Notes: generated by a model from the letters alone, not told the origin. A stretch of 56,356 nucleotides of DNA from an uncultured Bacteroidota bacterium (GCA_900542475.1 UQNO01000010.1:1-56356); one strand, 5' to 3'. Counted from the first letter of the stretch, positions 8,910 through 18,249 are shown. Translations and numbers: made by a program.

Positions 8910-9506
8910 ATGAAAAACATTTGTGTCTTTTGCGGAAGCAGCATGGGGTTCGACAAGCGTTACGAAGAGGCTGCCTCCCGTCTCGGCGAGGTGCTCGCCG
9001 ACAACGACTGCACCCTCTATTACGGCGGCGGCAGCGTCGGTCTTATGAACGTGATAGCCAACAAGATGCTCGAGCGCGGCAAAAAAGTCGTCGGAGTGAT
9101 GCCTGACTTCCTGCTCGCTCATGAAATAGGCCATCGCGCAATCGACAAGATGATTTCGACAAAGACCATGGCTGAACGAAAAAATATACTGCTGCGCGAA
9201 GCCGACGCTTTCATAGCGATGCCCGGTGGTTTCGGTACCCTCGACGAACTCTCGGAAGTGGTGGTGGCCGACCAGCTTCGTCTTATGGAGAAACCGATGG
9301 CGCTGTATAACATACTCGGATATTACGATAGCCTCGTGGCATGGATTGAACGCGGAGTGAAAGACGGCTTCATACGTGCCGACCATTATGAAAATATCAT
9401 CGTTGCCGACGACCCAATGGAATTATTCGAACAAATGCGAGACTATAATCCGGTCAAAATAGAAAAATGGATTCATGACATCAAGGTGGAAACTAATAAT
9501 CAATGA
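8910..9506 (+). CDS. LOG-family protein (TIGR00730), probable nucleoside-5'-monophosphate phosphoribohydrolase
   Basis: 198 residues from the Met at 8910 (MKNICVFCGSS), where the family normally starts; an upstream in-frame Met at 8886 would lie inside the promoter box. The signature MPGGFGTLDELSEVV matches the PGGxGTxxE motif of LOG proteins, which hydrolyse cytokinin riboside 5'-monophosphate or AMP-like substrates to base and ribose 5-phosphate. It is followed after 47 bp by the kinase/dCMP deaminase fusion, another nucleotide-metabolism protein, and the two may be cotranscribed. Confidence 0.9.
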   Translation: MKNICVFCGSSMGFDKRYEEAASRLGEVLADNDCTLYYGGGSVGLMNVIANKMLERGKKVVGVMPDFLLAHEIGHRAIDKMISTKTMAERKNILLREADAFIAMPGGFGTLDELSEVVVADQLRLMEKPMALYNILGYYDSLVAWIERGVKDGFIRADHYENIIVADDPMELFEQMRDYNPVKIEKWIHDIKVETNNQ

Positions 9507-9553
9507 CGGCAAGGACGTGATTCGTCGCGTCTCCGCAAAAACATAAACATGCT

Positions 9554-10591
9554 ATGAATATTATTGGAATTACAGGAACATTGGGTGCAGGAAAAGGCAC
9601 GATTGTCGAATATCTGGTGGAGAAAAAAGGCTATGTGCATTACTCTGTCCGCGCATTTCTCTCCGAAGAGGTGAAACGTCGCGGACTTGAAGTGAATCGT
9701 GACACTTTGACATCTGTGGCAAACGATTTGCGCGCCAATAACTCGCCCAGCTACATCGCCGAGCAGCTTTATGACCGAGCCTACAACAACGGAAAAGACG
9801 CTGTTATCGAGAGTATTCGCACTCCCGGCGAGATTGCCGCCTTGCGCTCAAAGGGCAACTTCCATCTGTTTGCCGTCGATGCCGACAGGAAAGTGCGTTA
9901 TGAGCGCATCACAGAACGCAAATCGGAAACCGACTCGGTGAGCTACGAGACTTTCGTCGTCAACGAGGAGCGTGAGATGAGCAACGCCGACCCGAACAAA
10001 CAGAACCTCGGCGAGTGCATACACCAGGCGGACTATGTGCTTCAGAACAACGGCACTATCGACGACCTTAACAAAAAGGTGGAGGAGGTGCTTCAAGATA
10101 TTGAGAATCAGAAATATAAACGTCCTTCATGGGATGAGTATTTCATGAATCTCGCCGACACTGTCGCCGAGCGCGCCACATGTGACCGTGGTCGCAGCGG
10201 CTGCGTCATTGTGAAGGACCGTCAGATTTTAGTGACAGGCTATGTCGGCTCGCCGCGCGGACTGCCGCATTGCGACGAGGTGGGGCATCTTTTCAGAAAG
10301 ATGATTCACGCTGACGGCAGAATAACGGAGCATTGTGTCAGGACGGTGCACGCCGAGCAGAACGCCATCACACAGGCAGCCCGTCGGGGTATAGCCCTGG
10401 CCGGCAGTACCTTGTATTGCCGCATGACACCATGCCGCACCTGCGCCATGTTGATAATAAACTGCGGAATAGTACGCGTGGTGTGCCAACGCAAATATCA
10501 CGACGGCGCCGAGTCGGAAGAGATGTTCCGTCAAGCGGGAATCAAATTGGAATATGTCTATGACGAAGTGCAGACGTATGAGAGACAATGA
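9554..10591 (+). CDS. Fusion of a P-loop nucleotide kinase-like domain and a dCMP deaminase
   Basis: 345 residues with two domains. Residues 1 to about 185 form a P-loop NTPase: the Walker A motif GTLGAGKGT sits at residues 7-15, then a kinase-like DADRKVRYERI segment. Residues about 190-345 are a zinc cytidine/deoxycytidylate deaminase: HAE at 266-268 and TPCRTC with Cys294 and Cys297. dCMP deaminase makes dUMP for dTMP synthesis. The architecture resembles yeast Dcd1 and, more loosely, the antiphage AvcD proteins, which also put a P-loop domain before the deaminase. Whether the kinase domain is active is unknown; housekeeping pyrimidine metabolism is the simplest reading. Confidence 0.87.
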   Translation: MNIIGITGTLGAGKGTIVEYLVEKKGYVHYSVRAFLSEEVKRRGLEVNRDTLTSVANDLRANNSPSYIAEQLYDRAYNNGKDAVIESIRTPGEIAALRSKGNFHLFAVDADRKVRYERITERKSETDSVSYETFVVNEEREMSNADPNKQNLGECIHQADYVLQNNGTIDDLNKKVEEVLQDIENQKYKRPSWDEYFMNLADTVAERATCDRGRSGCVIVKDRQILVTGYVGSPRGLPHCDEVGHLFRKMIHADGRITEHCVRTVHAEQNAITQAARRGIALAGSTLYCRMTPCRTCAMLIINCGIVRVVCQRKYHDGAESEEMFRQAGIKLEYVYDEVQTYERQ

Positions 10592-10601
10592 CACTCCCAA
10601 C

Positions 10602-10712
10602 GTCATTTCGAGCGAAGTCGGGAAATCTCTGGCAAATAAATTCAAATGCCGGAGATTTATCCTCTAAATCTGAATGCTTTCGCGAACTCAAGTCTCCGTT
10701 GCGCCTGAAATG
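10602..10712 (+). repeat. Decayed full-length copy of the dispersed repeat
   Basis: Starts GTCATTTCGAGCGAAGTCGG and continues through GATTTATCCTCTAAATC, GAATGCTTTCGCGAACTCA and GTCTCCGTTGCGCCTGAAAT. This is a mutated version of the long right arm seen in blocks 1 and 4. It fills the gap between the convergent deaminase and pdxA genes. Confidence 0.75.
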
Positions 10713-10715
10713 GTG

Positions 10716-11729
10716 TCAGGAACGATTGTTCAGTATGTCAATCGCCAAATATATCGCGTTCCTCAAAGCTTCGGGGTCCGCGATGTTTTTGTTTGCGATG
10801 TCATAACCGGTGCCGTGTGTCGTTGACGTGCGCACCACGGGCAGTCCCGCGGTGAAGCTGACACCGCCGTCGATGGCGAGGACACGGAACGGGGTGAGAC
10901 CCTGGTCGTGGTACATGCTGAGAATGCCGTCGTATTTGCACCATGCGTCGGAGCCGAAGAAACCGTCGGCAGGGAAAGGACCAAATGCCATGATGCCCTC
11001 GCTCTTGGCAACCTCAATGGCAGGCTTGATGATGTCGCGCTCCTCGCTTCCCATGATGTTGTTGTCGCCGGCATGAGGATTCAACCCTAAAACAGCTATC
11101 TTTGGCACCACTATGTTGAAATCTTTTATCAAGGAAGAGTTCATGAGTTGTAATTTCTTGATAATCAATTCTTTACTGATGGCTCCTGGCACCTCCTTCA
11201 GTGGAATGTGATTTGTTACGAAACCGATGCGCATTTTGTGGTTGACGAGAAGCGTGATATATTCATTATCAGGGAAAAAAGATTTGATGTAATCCGTCTG
11301 TCCTTTAAACTGGAATTGTTCGGAAATGATATTGCTTTTGTTGACAGGGGCTGTCACCAAAGCGTCAATGAGACCTGAGCGCAGGTCGTTGGTGGCTAAC
11401 TTAAGAGCCGCGAACGATGCCTTCCCAGCGACAGCGGTTGAAAAACCCGGCTCAACCTTGAGCTCCTCGTCAGTATGATTGATGATGTTGATGCGCTTCG
11501 GCTGTGCTTGTGAGGCATCGCGAATCACAGCGTATGACATCTCCTCCATGCCGAAGTTTTTCTTGTAATAAGAGAAAACTTTAGACTGTCCGTAAACAAT
11601 TGGCGTGAAAGTGTCGAAAATACGCGAATCAAATAAAACCTTGAGAATTACTTCGTAACCGATACCGTTGATGTCACCCTGGGTGATACCAATTTTAGGA
11701 AGCTTGGATGTCTTTAATTGTGGTGCCAT
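10716..11729 (-). CDS. pdxA: 4-hydroxythreonine-4-phosphate dehydrogenase PdxA
   Basis: PdxA oxidises 4-phosphohydroxy-L-threonine in the DXP-dependent route to pyridoxal phosphate. The protein has 337 residues, the family length. Conserved segments: GITQGDINGIGYEV at the N-terminus, ALVTAPVNKSNI, LLVNHKMRIGFVTNHIPL, LGLNPHAGDNNIMGSEE and GPFPADGFFG, with YHDQGLTPFR carrying the metal-binding His/Asp. pdxST, the alternative PLP route, is also in this window. The start at 11729 follows a divergent promoter box at 11755-11762. Confidence 0.95.
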   Translation of the reverse strand: MAPQLKTSKLPKIGITQGDINGIGYEVILKVLFDSRIFDTFTPIVYGQSKVFSYYKKNFGMEEMSYAVIRDASQAQPKRINIINHTDEELKVEPGFSTAVAGKASFAALKLATNDLRSGLIDALVTAPVNKSNIISEQFQFKGQTDYIKSFFPDNEYITLLVNHKMRIGFVTNHIPLKEVPGAISKELIIKKLQLMNSSLIKDFNIVVPKIAVLGLNPHAGDNNIMGSEERDIIKPAIEVAKSEGIMAFGPFPADGFFGSDAWCKYDGILSMYHDQGLTPFRVLAIDGGVSFTAGLPVVRTSTTHGTGYDIANKNIADPEALRNAIYLAIDILNNRS

Positions 11730-11754
11730 GATAATGAATCTCGTTTTGAAACAA

Positions 11755-11762
11755 CAAAATTA
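11755..11762 (-). promoter_or_regulatory. Promoter -7 box of pdxA
   Basis: TAATTTTG on the minus strand, 25 bp before the pdxA ATG. Confidence 0.6.
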
Positions 11763-11832
11763 TAAAATATTTTCCAAATTCCAAAATATTTTCAATATTT
11801 TTTTTAAAAAAGGTAGTTATGTGAAAAATTCG

Positions 11833-11840
11833 TAAATTTG
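11833..11840 (+). promoter_or_regulatory. Promoter -7 box of murF-alr, leaderless arrangement
   Basis: TAAATTTG ends exactly four bases before the ATG at 11845. Since the Bacteroidota box is centred near -7, transcription should start at or next to the A of the ATG. Confidence 0.65.
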
Positions 11841-11844
11841 CAAT

Positions 11845-14451
11845 ATGCAAAACGAAGGATATACTATAAAACAAATAGCCTCTGTTGTTGGAGGGCAAAT
11901 AATTGGCAATCAATTAGATACAATTATCATTAAGGATATTCTCTTTGACAGCCGTTTGCTCGTCGATGCTGAAAACACGTTGTTTTTCGCACTTCGCGGC
12001 GGACGTGACGACGGACACGGATATATCGGCGAGTTATATGAAAAGGGTGTAAAAGCCTTCGTGGTGTCGAGGAAAAACATGGAAAAACATGATGTTGAGG
12101 CGCAAGAAAACGCCTTGGAAAAATGTTCTGAAGCGGTTTTTGTGGCCGTTGACGACACCTTAATCGCTTTGCAGACCTTGGCGGCTTATCATCGCGCTCG
12201 ATTCAACGTCCCTGTAGTGGGAATCACCGGCAGCAACGGCAAAACCGTGGTGAAAGAATGGCTTTATCAGATATTGTCGCCGTCAATGTCGGTGTGCCGT
12301 AGCCCTAAAAGCTATAATTCTCAAATTGGAGTGCCTCTTTCAGTATGGCAGATGAACCAGACTAACGACGTGGCATTGATTGAGGCCGGTATCTCGCGAC
12401 CAGGCGAGATGACAAAACTGCGCAATATCGTCAAACCGACAATCGGAGTTCTTACAAACATAGGAGCAGCGCACGGCAAGAATTTCGAGAGTGTGCAACA
12501 TAAAATCCAAGAGAAACTGAAACTGTTTGAAGACCTTAAGGATGCCGCCATAAATGGCATTAATGACCTTGAAGACTTCGCGGGAACTGGCAAGTTGGTT
12601 TATTGCAGTGATAATCAGGAGATTGACTCGGCGATATCAAACGCAAAAATTCCGGCATTCTCATGGAGTACCAAAAACGAAAACGCCAATTTGTTCGTTA
12701 TATCTGTCAATCATGGCGAAACAACGGAAATTACGGCTGTTTATAAAGGCGATTCGATGAAAATCACAATCCCGTTCATCGACGACGCTTCCATCGAAAA
12801 CGCAATAAATTGCTGGTGCGTGGCACTGCTGCTGAATTTCCCAAACGATGTTATCGTAGAGCGTATGGCACATCTTGAAGCTGTTGAAATGCGAATGGAA
12901 CTTAAAGCCGGTATTCGTAACTGCTTGATTATTAACGATTCATATAATAACGACAGAAATGCGCTCGCCATCGCCCTCGATTTTATGAACGCACAGCATC
13001 GTGACAACAAAACGCTGATTCTTTCAGATATTCTACAAAGTGAACAAAAGGAAGAAGACCTGTACGGAGATATAGCGCAACTTATTGAAAATAAAGGTGT
13101 TGATACCTTCATCGGAATCGGTCCGGCTATATGCTCGTCATTTCGGGCGGAACGTGGTGAAATCGGGCAGTCTTCCTCGTCAAAAATATCTTTGAACAAA
13201 AAAATCGACTCTTATTTTTACCCTTCTACATCTGATTTTTTAAATCATTATCCGATGAAGATGTTTGAAAATCAGATAGTTCTGTTAAAAGGAGCGCGTA
13301 GTTTCGAGTTTGAGCGTATTATGAAGGTGCTACAGCAGAAATCGCATGAGACGGTGCTGGAAATAAACCTCGACAACCTTGTGAAAAACCTTAACTATTA
13401 TCGCGGAAAGCTGAAGAAAGACACCAAAATGATGGTGATGGTGAAGGCTTTTGCATACGGAGGCGGCAACTATGAGGTCTCAAACGTCCTCGCCTTTCAT
13501 CATGTTGATTATCTCACAGTTGCATATTCCGACGAGGGGGTCGAGCTGCGTAACAAAGGCATAAACCTGCCTATCATGGTGATGACGCCGGAGACCAACA
13601 CTTTCGATGCCATCATCAATAACAACCTTGAACCCGACATCTACAGTTTTCGATGTCTCTCGCAGTTGGAAGACGCTATAAATCAAATGGATAGACCTCT
13701 TGGCAAGCCTGTCGGAATACATATTAAACTTGATACGGGAATGCATCGTCTCGGCTTCCTTCCGGAAGATATTGACGAGTTGATTGAGCGTGTAAAAGCC
13801 AGTCCGGATATTCGAGTCATGAGTGTTTTCTCGCATTTAGCCACGAGTGATATGCCGGATGAAGATGATTTTGTGATGCGTCAGGTGAAGATGTTCGAGA
13901 AGATGAGCAATAAGATAGTGTCGGCTTTCCCATACAAAATAATGCGTCATCTTTTGAACACCGCCGGCATCTCGCGATTTACGGAGTACCAATATGATAT
14001 GGTTCGATTGGGCATCGGTGTCTATGGTGTGGCGATTTGTGATGAGGACCGAGGAAAACTGCATAATGTGATGTCTCTGAAGTCAACGATAAAGCAGATT
14101 AAGGAATACGGGCAGGGAGAGACCATAGGTTACGGTCGTCATGGAAAGATAACGAAGCCTTCGAGAATAGCGGTGATTCCCATAGGTTACGCCGACGGTT
14201 TGCGCCGACAGCTTGGCAATGGCAACGCCTGTTTCTGGGTCAACGGAAAGGCTGCTCCGATAATCGGCAATATCTGCATGGACCTCACCATGATTGATGT
14301 CACCGGAATAGATTGCCAGGAAGACGATACCGCCGTGTTGTTTGACGACAAACATCCGATTGAAATCATAGCGAAAGCCTGCGACACTATCCCGTATGAA
14401 ATCATGACGCGAATATCACAAAGAGTAAAGAGGGTTTACACCAAGGAATAA
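11845..14451 (+). CDS. murF-alr: Bifunctional MurF ligase / alanine racemase
   Basis: 868 residues. The N-terminal half is UDP-MurNAc-tripeptide:D-Ala-D-Ala ligase: N-terminal YTIKQIASVVGGQIIG, Walker A GITGSNGKT at 126-134, and the ligase segment INDSYNNDRNAL. The C-terminal half is alanine racemase: PLP-binding Lys in MVMVKAFAYGGGNYEV (about K534), GVYGV, IGYADGLRR and ICMDLTMID. The fusion makes and consumes D-alanine for peptidoglycan in one polypeptide and is known from Bacteroidota. Residues about 432-443 (SFRAERGEI...) are an in-frame repeat copy that neighbouring family sequence does not need. The promoter lies so close that the mRNA is probably leaderless. Confidence 0.96.
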   Translation: MQNEGYTIKQIASVVGGQIIGNQLDTIIIKDILFDSRLLVDAENTLFFALRGGRDDGHGYIGELYEKGVKAFVVSRKNMEKHDVEAQENALEKCSEAVFVAVDDTLIALQTLAAYHRARFNVPVVGITGSNGKTVVKEWLYQILSPSMSVCRSPKSYNSQIGVPLSVWQMNQTNDVALIEAGISRPGEMTKLRNIVKPTIGVLTNIGAAHGKNFESVQHKIQEKLKLFEDLKDAAINGINDLEDFAGTGKLVYCSDNQEIDSAISNAKIPAFSWSTKNENANLFVISVNHGETTEITAVYKGDSMKITIPFIDDASIENAINCWCVALLLNFPNDVIVERMAHLEAVEMRMELKAGIRNCLIINDSYNNDRNALAIALDFMNAQHRDNKTLILSDILQSEQKEEDLYGDIAQLIENKGVDTFIGIGPAICSSFRAERGEIGQSSSSKISLNKKIDSYFYPSTSDFLNHYPMKMFENQIVLLKGARSFEFERIMKVLQQKSHETVLEINLDNLVKNLNYYRGKLKKDTKMMVMVKAFAYGGGNYEVSNVLAFHHVDYLTVAYSDEGVELRNKGINLPIMVMTPETNTFDAIINNNLEPDIYSFRCLSQLEDAINQMDRPLGKPVGIHIKLDTGMHRLGFLPEDIDELIERVKASPDIRVMSVFSHLATSDMPDEDDFVMRQVKMFEKMSNKIVSAFPYKIMRHLLNTAGISRFTEYQYDMVRLGIGVYGVAICDEDRGKLHNVMSLKSTIKQIKEYGQGETIGYGRHGKITKPSRIAVIPIGYADGLRRQLGNGNACFWVNGKAAPIIGNICMDLTMIDVTGIDCQEDDTAVLFDDKHPIEIIAKACDTIPYEIMTRISQRVKRVYTKE
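13137..13167 (+). repeat. Repeat half-copy inserted in frame in murF-alr
   Basis: GTCATTTCGGGCGGAACGTG continuing to GGTGAAATC aligns with the half-copies GTCATTTCGA...GGAGAAATC found elsewhere. It is read as S-F-R-A-E-R-G-E-I within the C-terminal part of the MurF domain and keeps the frame. Confidence 0.7.
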
Positions 14452-14490
14452 GAAGCCTTCTGCCTTTGTTGGAGTGCCAGGGTCGAAAGT

Positions 14491-15549
14491 TTAAAGTCTT
14501 TTAAGGAGGACGAGATAAACCGGGAAGTGGTCGGAATATCCGCCGAGCCAGACGCCGCCTGCGAAAGTGCGCCATGGATAGCCGTTGTAGCGGCCGCCGT
14601 GCTGCTTGAGAAATTCTTTCGAGTGCACCACTGGTTTGAACATCTGGTATGTGGCAAACGGGTCGTTCTCGTCTTTGAGCAGAGCCGGAGTGATAATGCA
14701 TTGGTCGAGGACGCCTTTCACATCACGATAATAGTTTGTCCCCTCGCCGTTTTTATGCATCTTCCACATGGGGTTGAAGAAATCGTCGCCCTGCATGTCC
14801 TCGACGCGTCCCTTGGCGCGAAGCCCCTCGACGATACTCTTGTTTGTCGGATAATCGTTGTAGTCGCCCATCATCACAATCTTGGCGTCGGGTTTTTCCG
14901 TCAAGATAGAGTCGGCGATATGACGGCAAAGAGCGGCAGCCGCCATGCGTCCGGGAAGAGAGCGTTTCTCGCCCCCATAGCGCGACGGCCAGTGCATCAC
15001 GATGAAACTGAACTCTTCATCGTCGAGAATGCCGGTCACGACGAGCTGGTCGCGGGAAACGAAATTAGGCTGGTTGGGGACAACCAGGCGATATGACTTG
15101 GAATTTGTCAGCTTGAAATATTTCGGATTGTAAAGAAGCGCCACGTCAACACCACGGCGGTCGGGAGAGTCGTAATGCACAATCTGATAGTCGCGGTCGG
15201 CAATTTCAGGCTGGGCCACGAGGTCTTCAAGCACTTGACGGTTTTCCATTTCAGAGAGCCCCAGCACCCACAGTCCTTCGGGAGTGTTGAACCTGTCGCT
15301 CTTGTCGGTGCCTATCGTTGAGATGGCATACGCCATGTTGTGCAACTTGGTGAGGTATTTCTCGGTGTTCCATGCATTCTTGCCATGCGGGAGAAATTCT
15401 TCGTCGTTTTTGTTAGGGTCGTTAATCGTATCAAACAGATTCTCAAGGTTGTAGAATCCCACAAGACCCATCTTGTACTGCTGCTGGGCGTTTAATGCGG
15501 TGATGACAAACAACATCACGACAGCCAAAATGTTTAATTTCTTTAACAT
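14491..15549 (-). CDS. Exported endonuclease/exonuclease/phosphatase (EEP) family protein
   Basis: 352 residues with a signal peptide (MLKKLNILAVVMLFVITALNAQ). The EEP (DNase I-like) core is visible: GFYNLENLFDT near residue 32, the metal-binding Glu in LSEMENRQ, VMHWPSRYGG, MGDYNDYPTN (catalytic Asp-Asn) and the C-terminal SDHFPV with the catalytic His. Members cleave DNA, RNA or phosphoesters; export points to an extracytoplasmic substrate. It is divergent from the TonB receptor operon across 141 bp that hold two opposed promoter boxes, which suggests a shared function (see findings). Convergent with murf-alr, 39 bp apart. Confidence 0.88.
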   Translation of the reverse strand: MLKKLNILAVVMLFVITALNAQQQYKMGLVGFYNLENLFDTINDPNKNDEEFLPHGKNAWNTEKYLTKLHNMAYAISTIGTDKSDRFNTPEGLWVLGLSEMENRQVLEDLVAQPEIADRDYQIVHYDSPDRRGVDVALLYNPKYFKLTNSKSYRLVVPNQPNFVSRDQLVVTGILDDEEFSFIVMHWPSRYGGEKRSLPGRMAAAALCRHIADSILTEKPDAKIVMMGDYNDYPTNKSIVEGLRAKGRVEDMQGDDFFNPMWKMHKNGEGTNYYRDVKGVLDQCIITPALLKDENDPFATYQMFKPVVHSKEFLKQHGGRYNGYPWRTFAGGVWLGGYSDHFPVYLVLLKRL

Positions 15550-15575
15550 ATTTTCGATTCAAATAAATTTGGGTA

Positions 15576-15583
15576 CAAATATA
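15576..15583 (-). promoter_or_regulatory. Promoter -7 box of the EEP gene
   Basis: TATATTTG on the minus strand, 26 bp before the ATG. Confidence 0.6.
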
Positions 15584-15663
15584 GTGATAAATTTTAACAC
15601 GGACGAGAAAATTTCAAATAAAATAATTTTCGTCTTTTTCATTATTATGTAGAAAAATATTTG

Positions 15664-15671
15664 TAAATTTG
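15664..15671 (+). promoter_or_regulatory. Promoter -7 box of the TonB receptor operon
   Basis: TAAATTTG, 19 bp before the ATG at 15691, divergent from the EEP promoter. Confidence 0.65.
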
Positions 15672-15690
15672 TGCCATTAAAATTTGTTAA

Positions 15691-18249
15691 ATGAAAAAAC
15701 ATCTACTATTTGTTGCAGCTGTCGCTTTCAGCGTAAGTCTGACGGCGCAGGAGTTGATTGTCGATACAATCAAAGAGATAGTGTCGCAGCCAACAATCAT
15801 CATGATTGACACGGATTACGACGACGCACAGAGCTCGACAGACATCTCGAGTTTTTTACAGTCTTCGCGTGACGCCTTCAACAACATCGCGGCCTACAAC
15901 CTCAGTTCAAGAAGGTTTCGCATCCGCGCGTACGACTCGAAGTACACCGATGTGATGATTAACGGTGTCATGATGAACGACCCTGACGGTGGTCGTCCGT
16001 ATTACTCCAACTGGGGTGGCTTGAATGATGTTATGCGCAACAGCGTGATAATGATTAATTCAGGCATCACGTACGAAAGCTTCGGCGGACCTGGCGGCGT
16101 GACGGCAATCTCCACGAGAGCCAGCAACTATCGCAAGCAGGTCTCGGGAGGCTATTCGTTGTCAAACCGCTCATACAACCATCGTTTCATGGCATCGATA
16201 GGTACCGGCATGATGAAGAACGGCTGGGCTTTCTCGGCGTCGCTGTCAAGTCGATACACTCCGATGAACAGCACACTGTCATGGAACGAGGGCACATGGT
16301 ACAACGGAATAAGCTATTTCTTGTCAACGGAAAAGAAACTGAACAAGAAACACTCGTTAGGATTCCTTGTGTTTGGCTCGCCTTCGGAACGTGCCGCGTC
16401 GTCGCCGGCGGTGCAGGAGACATTTGACCTCCTTGGTGACAACTACTACAACCCTAACTGGGGCTGGCAGACCGACGGAAGCGGCAAGCGTTTTGCCCGC
16501 AATGCGCGCGTGAACTCATATCACCAGCCGATGTTCCAACTGCAGCATTACTGGACGCCAAACAATAAATGGCAAGTCAACACGACGGCTTACGTGTGGT
16601 TCGGCAAAGGCGGCTCTACGTCTCTCGAATGGGGCGAGGCTCCCGACCCGCGACCCGACTACTACCGCAACCTCCCGAGCTATTACCTGTCACAGCTTCA
16701 ACAAGGCAAGACCGGATATACACAAGAGGGATACCTGGCTTATATGCAACAGTGGATAAACGACGAGTCGATGCATCAGATTAACTGGGACAACCTGTAC
16801 GCTTATAACCTGGGCAACCTTAAAACCGTTACCGACGCGAACAACACAGCAGGCAATACTATCCAGGGCGTCTTCTCGAAATATATCGTCGAGGAACGCC
16901 GTCAGGATAAACTGCAATACGGTTTGTCGAGCACATATAGATACGAGTTCAATCCCAATATGCACCTCTATGGCGGTTTGAAAGCGGGTATTTCCAAGAC
17001 ACATTATTACAAAAAAGTCGCCGACCTTCTCGGAGGTGATTATTATCTCGACATAGACAAATATGCCGACGGCGAGGCTTTTGAGATTACCGATGCCCAG
17101 CAAACCAACATCCGTAACAGAAACCATGTGGCGAAGGTAGGAGATATCGTGGGTTATGACTATATCGCCAATGTCAACAAGGTTCTGTTGTGGAGCGAGT
17201 TCACTTATGTGAAAGGCCGTTGGTCAACATACGCCGCCGTGGAAGCCGACTACACCCAGTTGTATCGTACCGGCAACTTCGAGACGGGGCGTTTCCAGGG
17301 CAGCGAATCGTACGGCGACTCCAAGAAGATAGACAAGCTCAACGGGAGTTTCAAGGCAGGAGGCAGCTACGCCCTCAATGGACGCAACTATGTCGTCGCC
17401 AACGCTGTCTTGAAGAGCCGAGCGCCGGAGTTTAGAAGCATTTTCGTGGCTCCGCGTGTGCGTAACACCATCGTCGATGATGTCGATAATGAGAAAATCC
17501 TTTCGTTCGACCTCGGCTACGAATATCGCTCGCCATTGATAAAAGCGCGCGTCTCGGCTTATAGAACGCAGTTCTACAACCTCACATGGAACCGCTCGTT
17601 CTACTATGAGGCGACAAGTAAATATGTTAACTATGTGATGAACGACATCAACCAGTATGCGCAAGGTGTCGAGGTGGGCACCGACATCAACATCACTCCG
17701 ACAATCAGCGCGCAGATAGCGGGAACAATAGGAGAACATTGTTATTCGAACAATCCCAAAGTGTATGTGAATGAAGATAACAACGCAAATCCCATTTATT
17801 CAGGGGAAACGGTGTATCTTGAAAACTACTATGTCGGTGAAATGCCACAGACAGCCGGTGCCATCGGTCTGAAATACAATTCTCCTAAATATTGGTGGAT
17901 TAGCCTTACGGGAAACTTCTTCGCGGACTATTATCTCGCAGTCAACCCGACAAACCACACCGTTGACGCTATGCTGTCAACAAAACCTGAAAACCAAGAG
18001 AAACTTTTGTCGCAGAAGAAACTTGACGATGCTTTCACTCTCGACCTCTACGCCGGCAAGTCATGGGCAATTAATGGATATACAGTTTTGCTCAACGTCA
18101 GCGTGAATAATATTCTAAACAATCAAGACATTGTTCTTTACGGATATGAACAGCTTCGCAGCGATTATGCCAATCTCGACAGATTCCCGGAAAAATATTC
18201 ATATTTATATGGAACTAATTTCTTTATCAGTTTGGCCATTAGATTTTAA
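15691..18249 (+). CDS. TonB-dependent receptor, outer membrane
   Basis: 852 residues with signal peptide MKKHLLFVAAVAFSVSLTAQ. A plug domain begins at about residue 45: RRFRIRAYDSKYTDVMINGVMMNDP and GGPGGVTAISTRAS match TonB plug motifs. A long barrel rich in aromatic strands follows, ending FFISLAIRF with a terminal Phe. The N-terminal carboxypeptidase-like domain common in Bacteroidota receptors is absent, and it is not a SusC. It heads an operon with two surface lipoproteins (30 and 29 bp gaps), so it is probably a transport pore with lipoprotein partners. The substrate is unknown; the divergent EEP nuclease hints at nucleic acid or nucleotide. Confidence 0.88.
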   Translation: MKKHLLFVAAVAFSVSLTAQELIVDTIKEIVSQPTIIMIDTDYDDAQSSTDISSFLQSSRDAFNNIAAYNLSSRRFRIRAYDSKYTDVMINGVMMNDPDGGRPYYSNWGGLNDVMRNSVIMINSGITYESFGGPGGVTAISTRASNYRKQVSGGYSLSNRSYNHRFMASIGTGMMKNGWAFSASLSSRYTPMNSTLSWNEGTWYNGISYFLSTEKKLNKKHSLGFLVFGSPSERAASSPAVQETFDLLGDNYYNPNWGWQTDGSGKRFARNARVNSYHQPMFQLQHYWTPNNKWQVNTTAYVWFGKGGSTSLEWGEAPDPRPDYYRNLPSYYLSQLQQGKTGYTQEGYLAYMQQWINDESMHQINWDNLYAYNLGNLKTVTDANNTAGNTIQGVFSKYIVEERRQDKLQYGLSSTYRYEFNPNMHLYGGLKAGISKTHYYKKVADLLGGDYYLDIDKYADGEAFEITDAQQTNIRNRNHVAKVGDIVGYDYIANVNKVLLWSEFTYVKGRWSTYAAVEADYTQLYRTGNFETGRFQGSESYGDSKKIDKLNGSFKAGGSYALNGRNYVVANAVLKSRAPEFRSIFVAPRVRNTIVDDVDNEKILSFDLGYEYRSPLIKARVSAYRTQFYNLTWNRSFYYEATSKYVNYVMNDINQYAQGVEVGTDINITPTISAQIAGTIGEHCYSNNPKVYVNEDNNANPIYSGETVYLENYYVGEMPQTAGAIGLKYNSPKYWWISLTGNFFADYYLAVNPTNHTVDAMLSTKPENQEKLLSQKKLDDAFTLDLYAGKSWAINGYTVLLNVSVNNILNNQDIVLYGYEQLRSDYANLDRFPEKYSYLYGTNFFISLAIRF

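Noticed and set aside
9554..10591. Calling the kinase-deaminase fusion an AvcD antiphage protein
   Set aside because: It is much shorter than AvcD, no regulatory RNA gene was identified, and the neighbours are housekeeping genes; only the domain order is similar.
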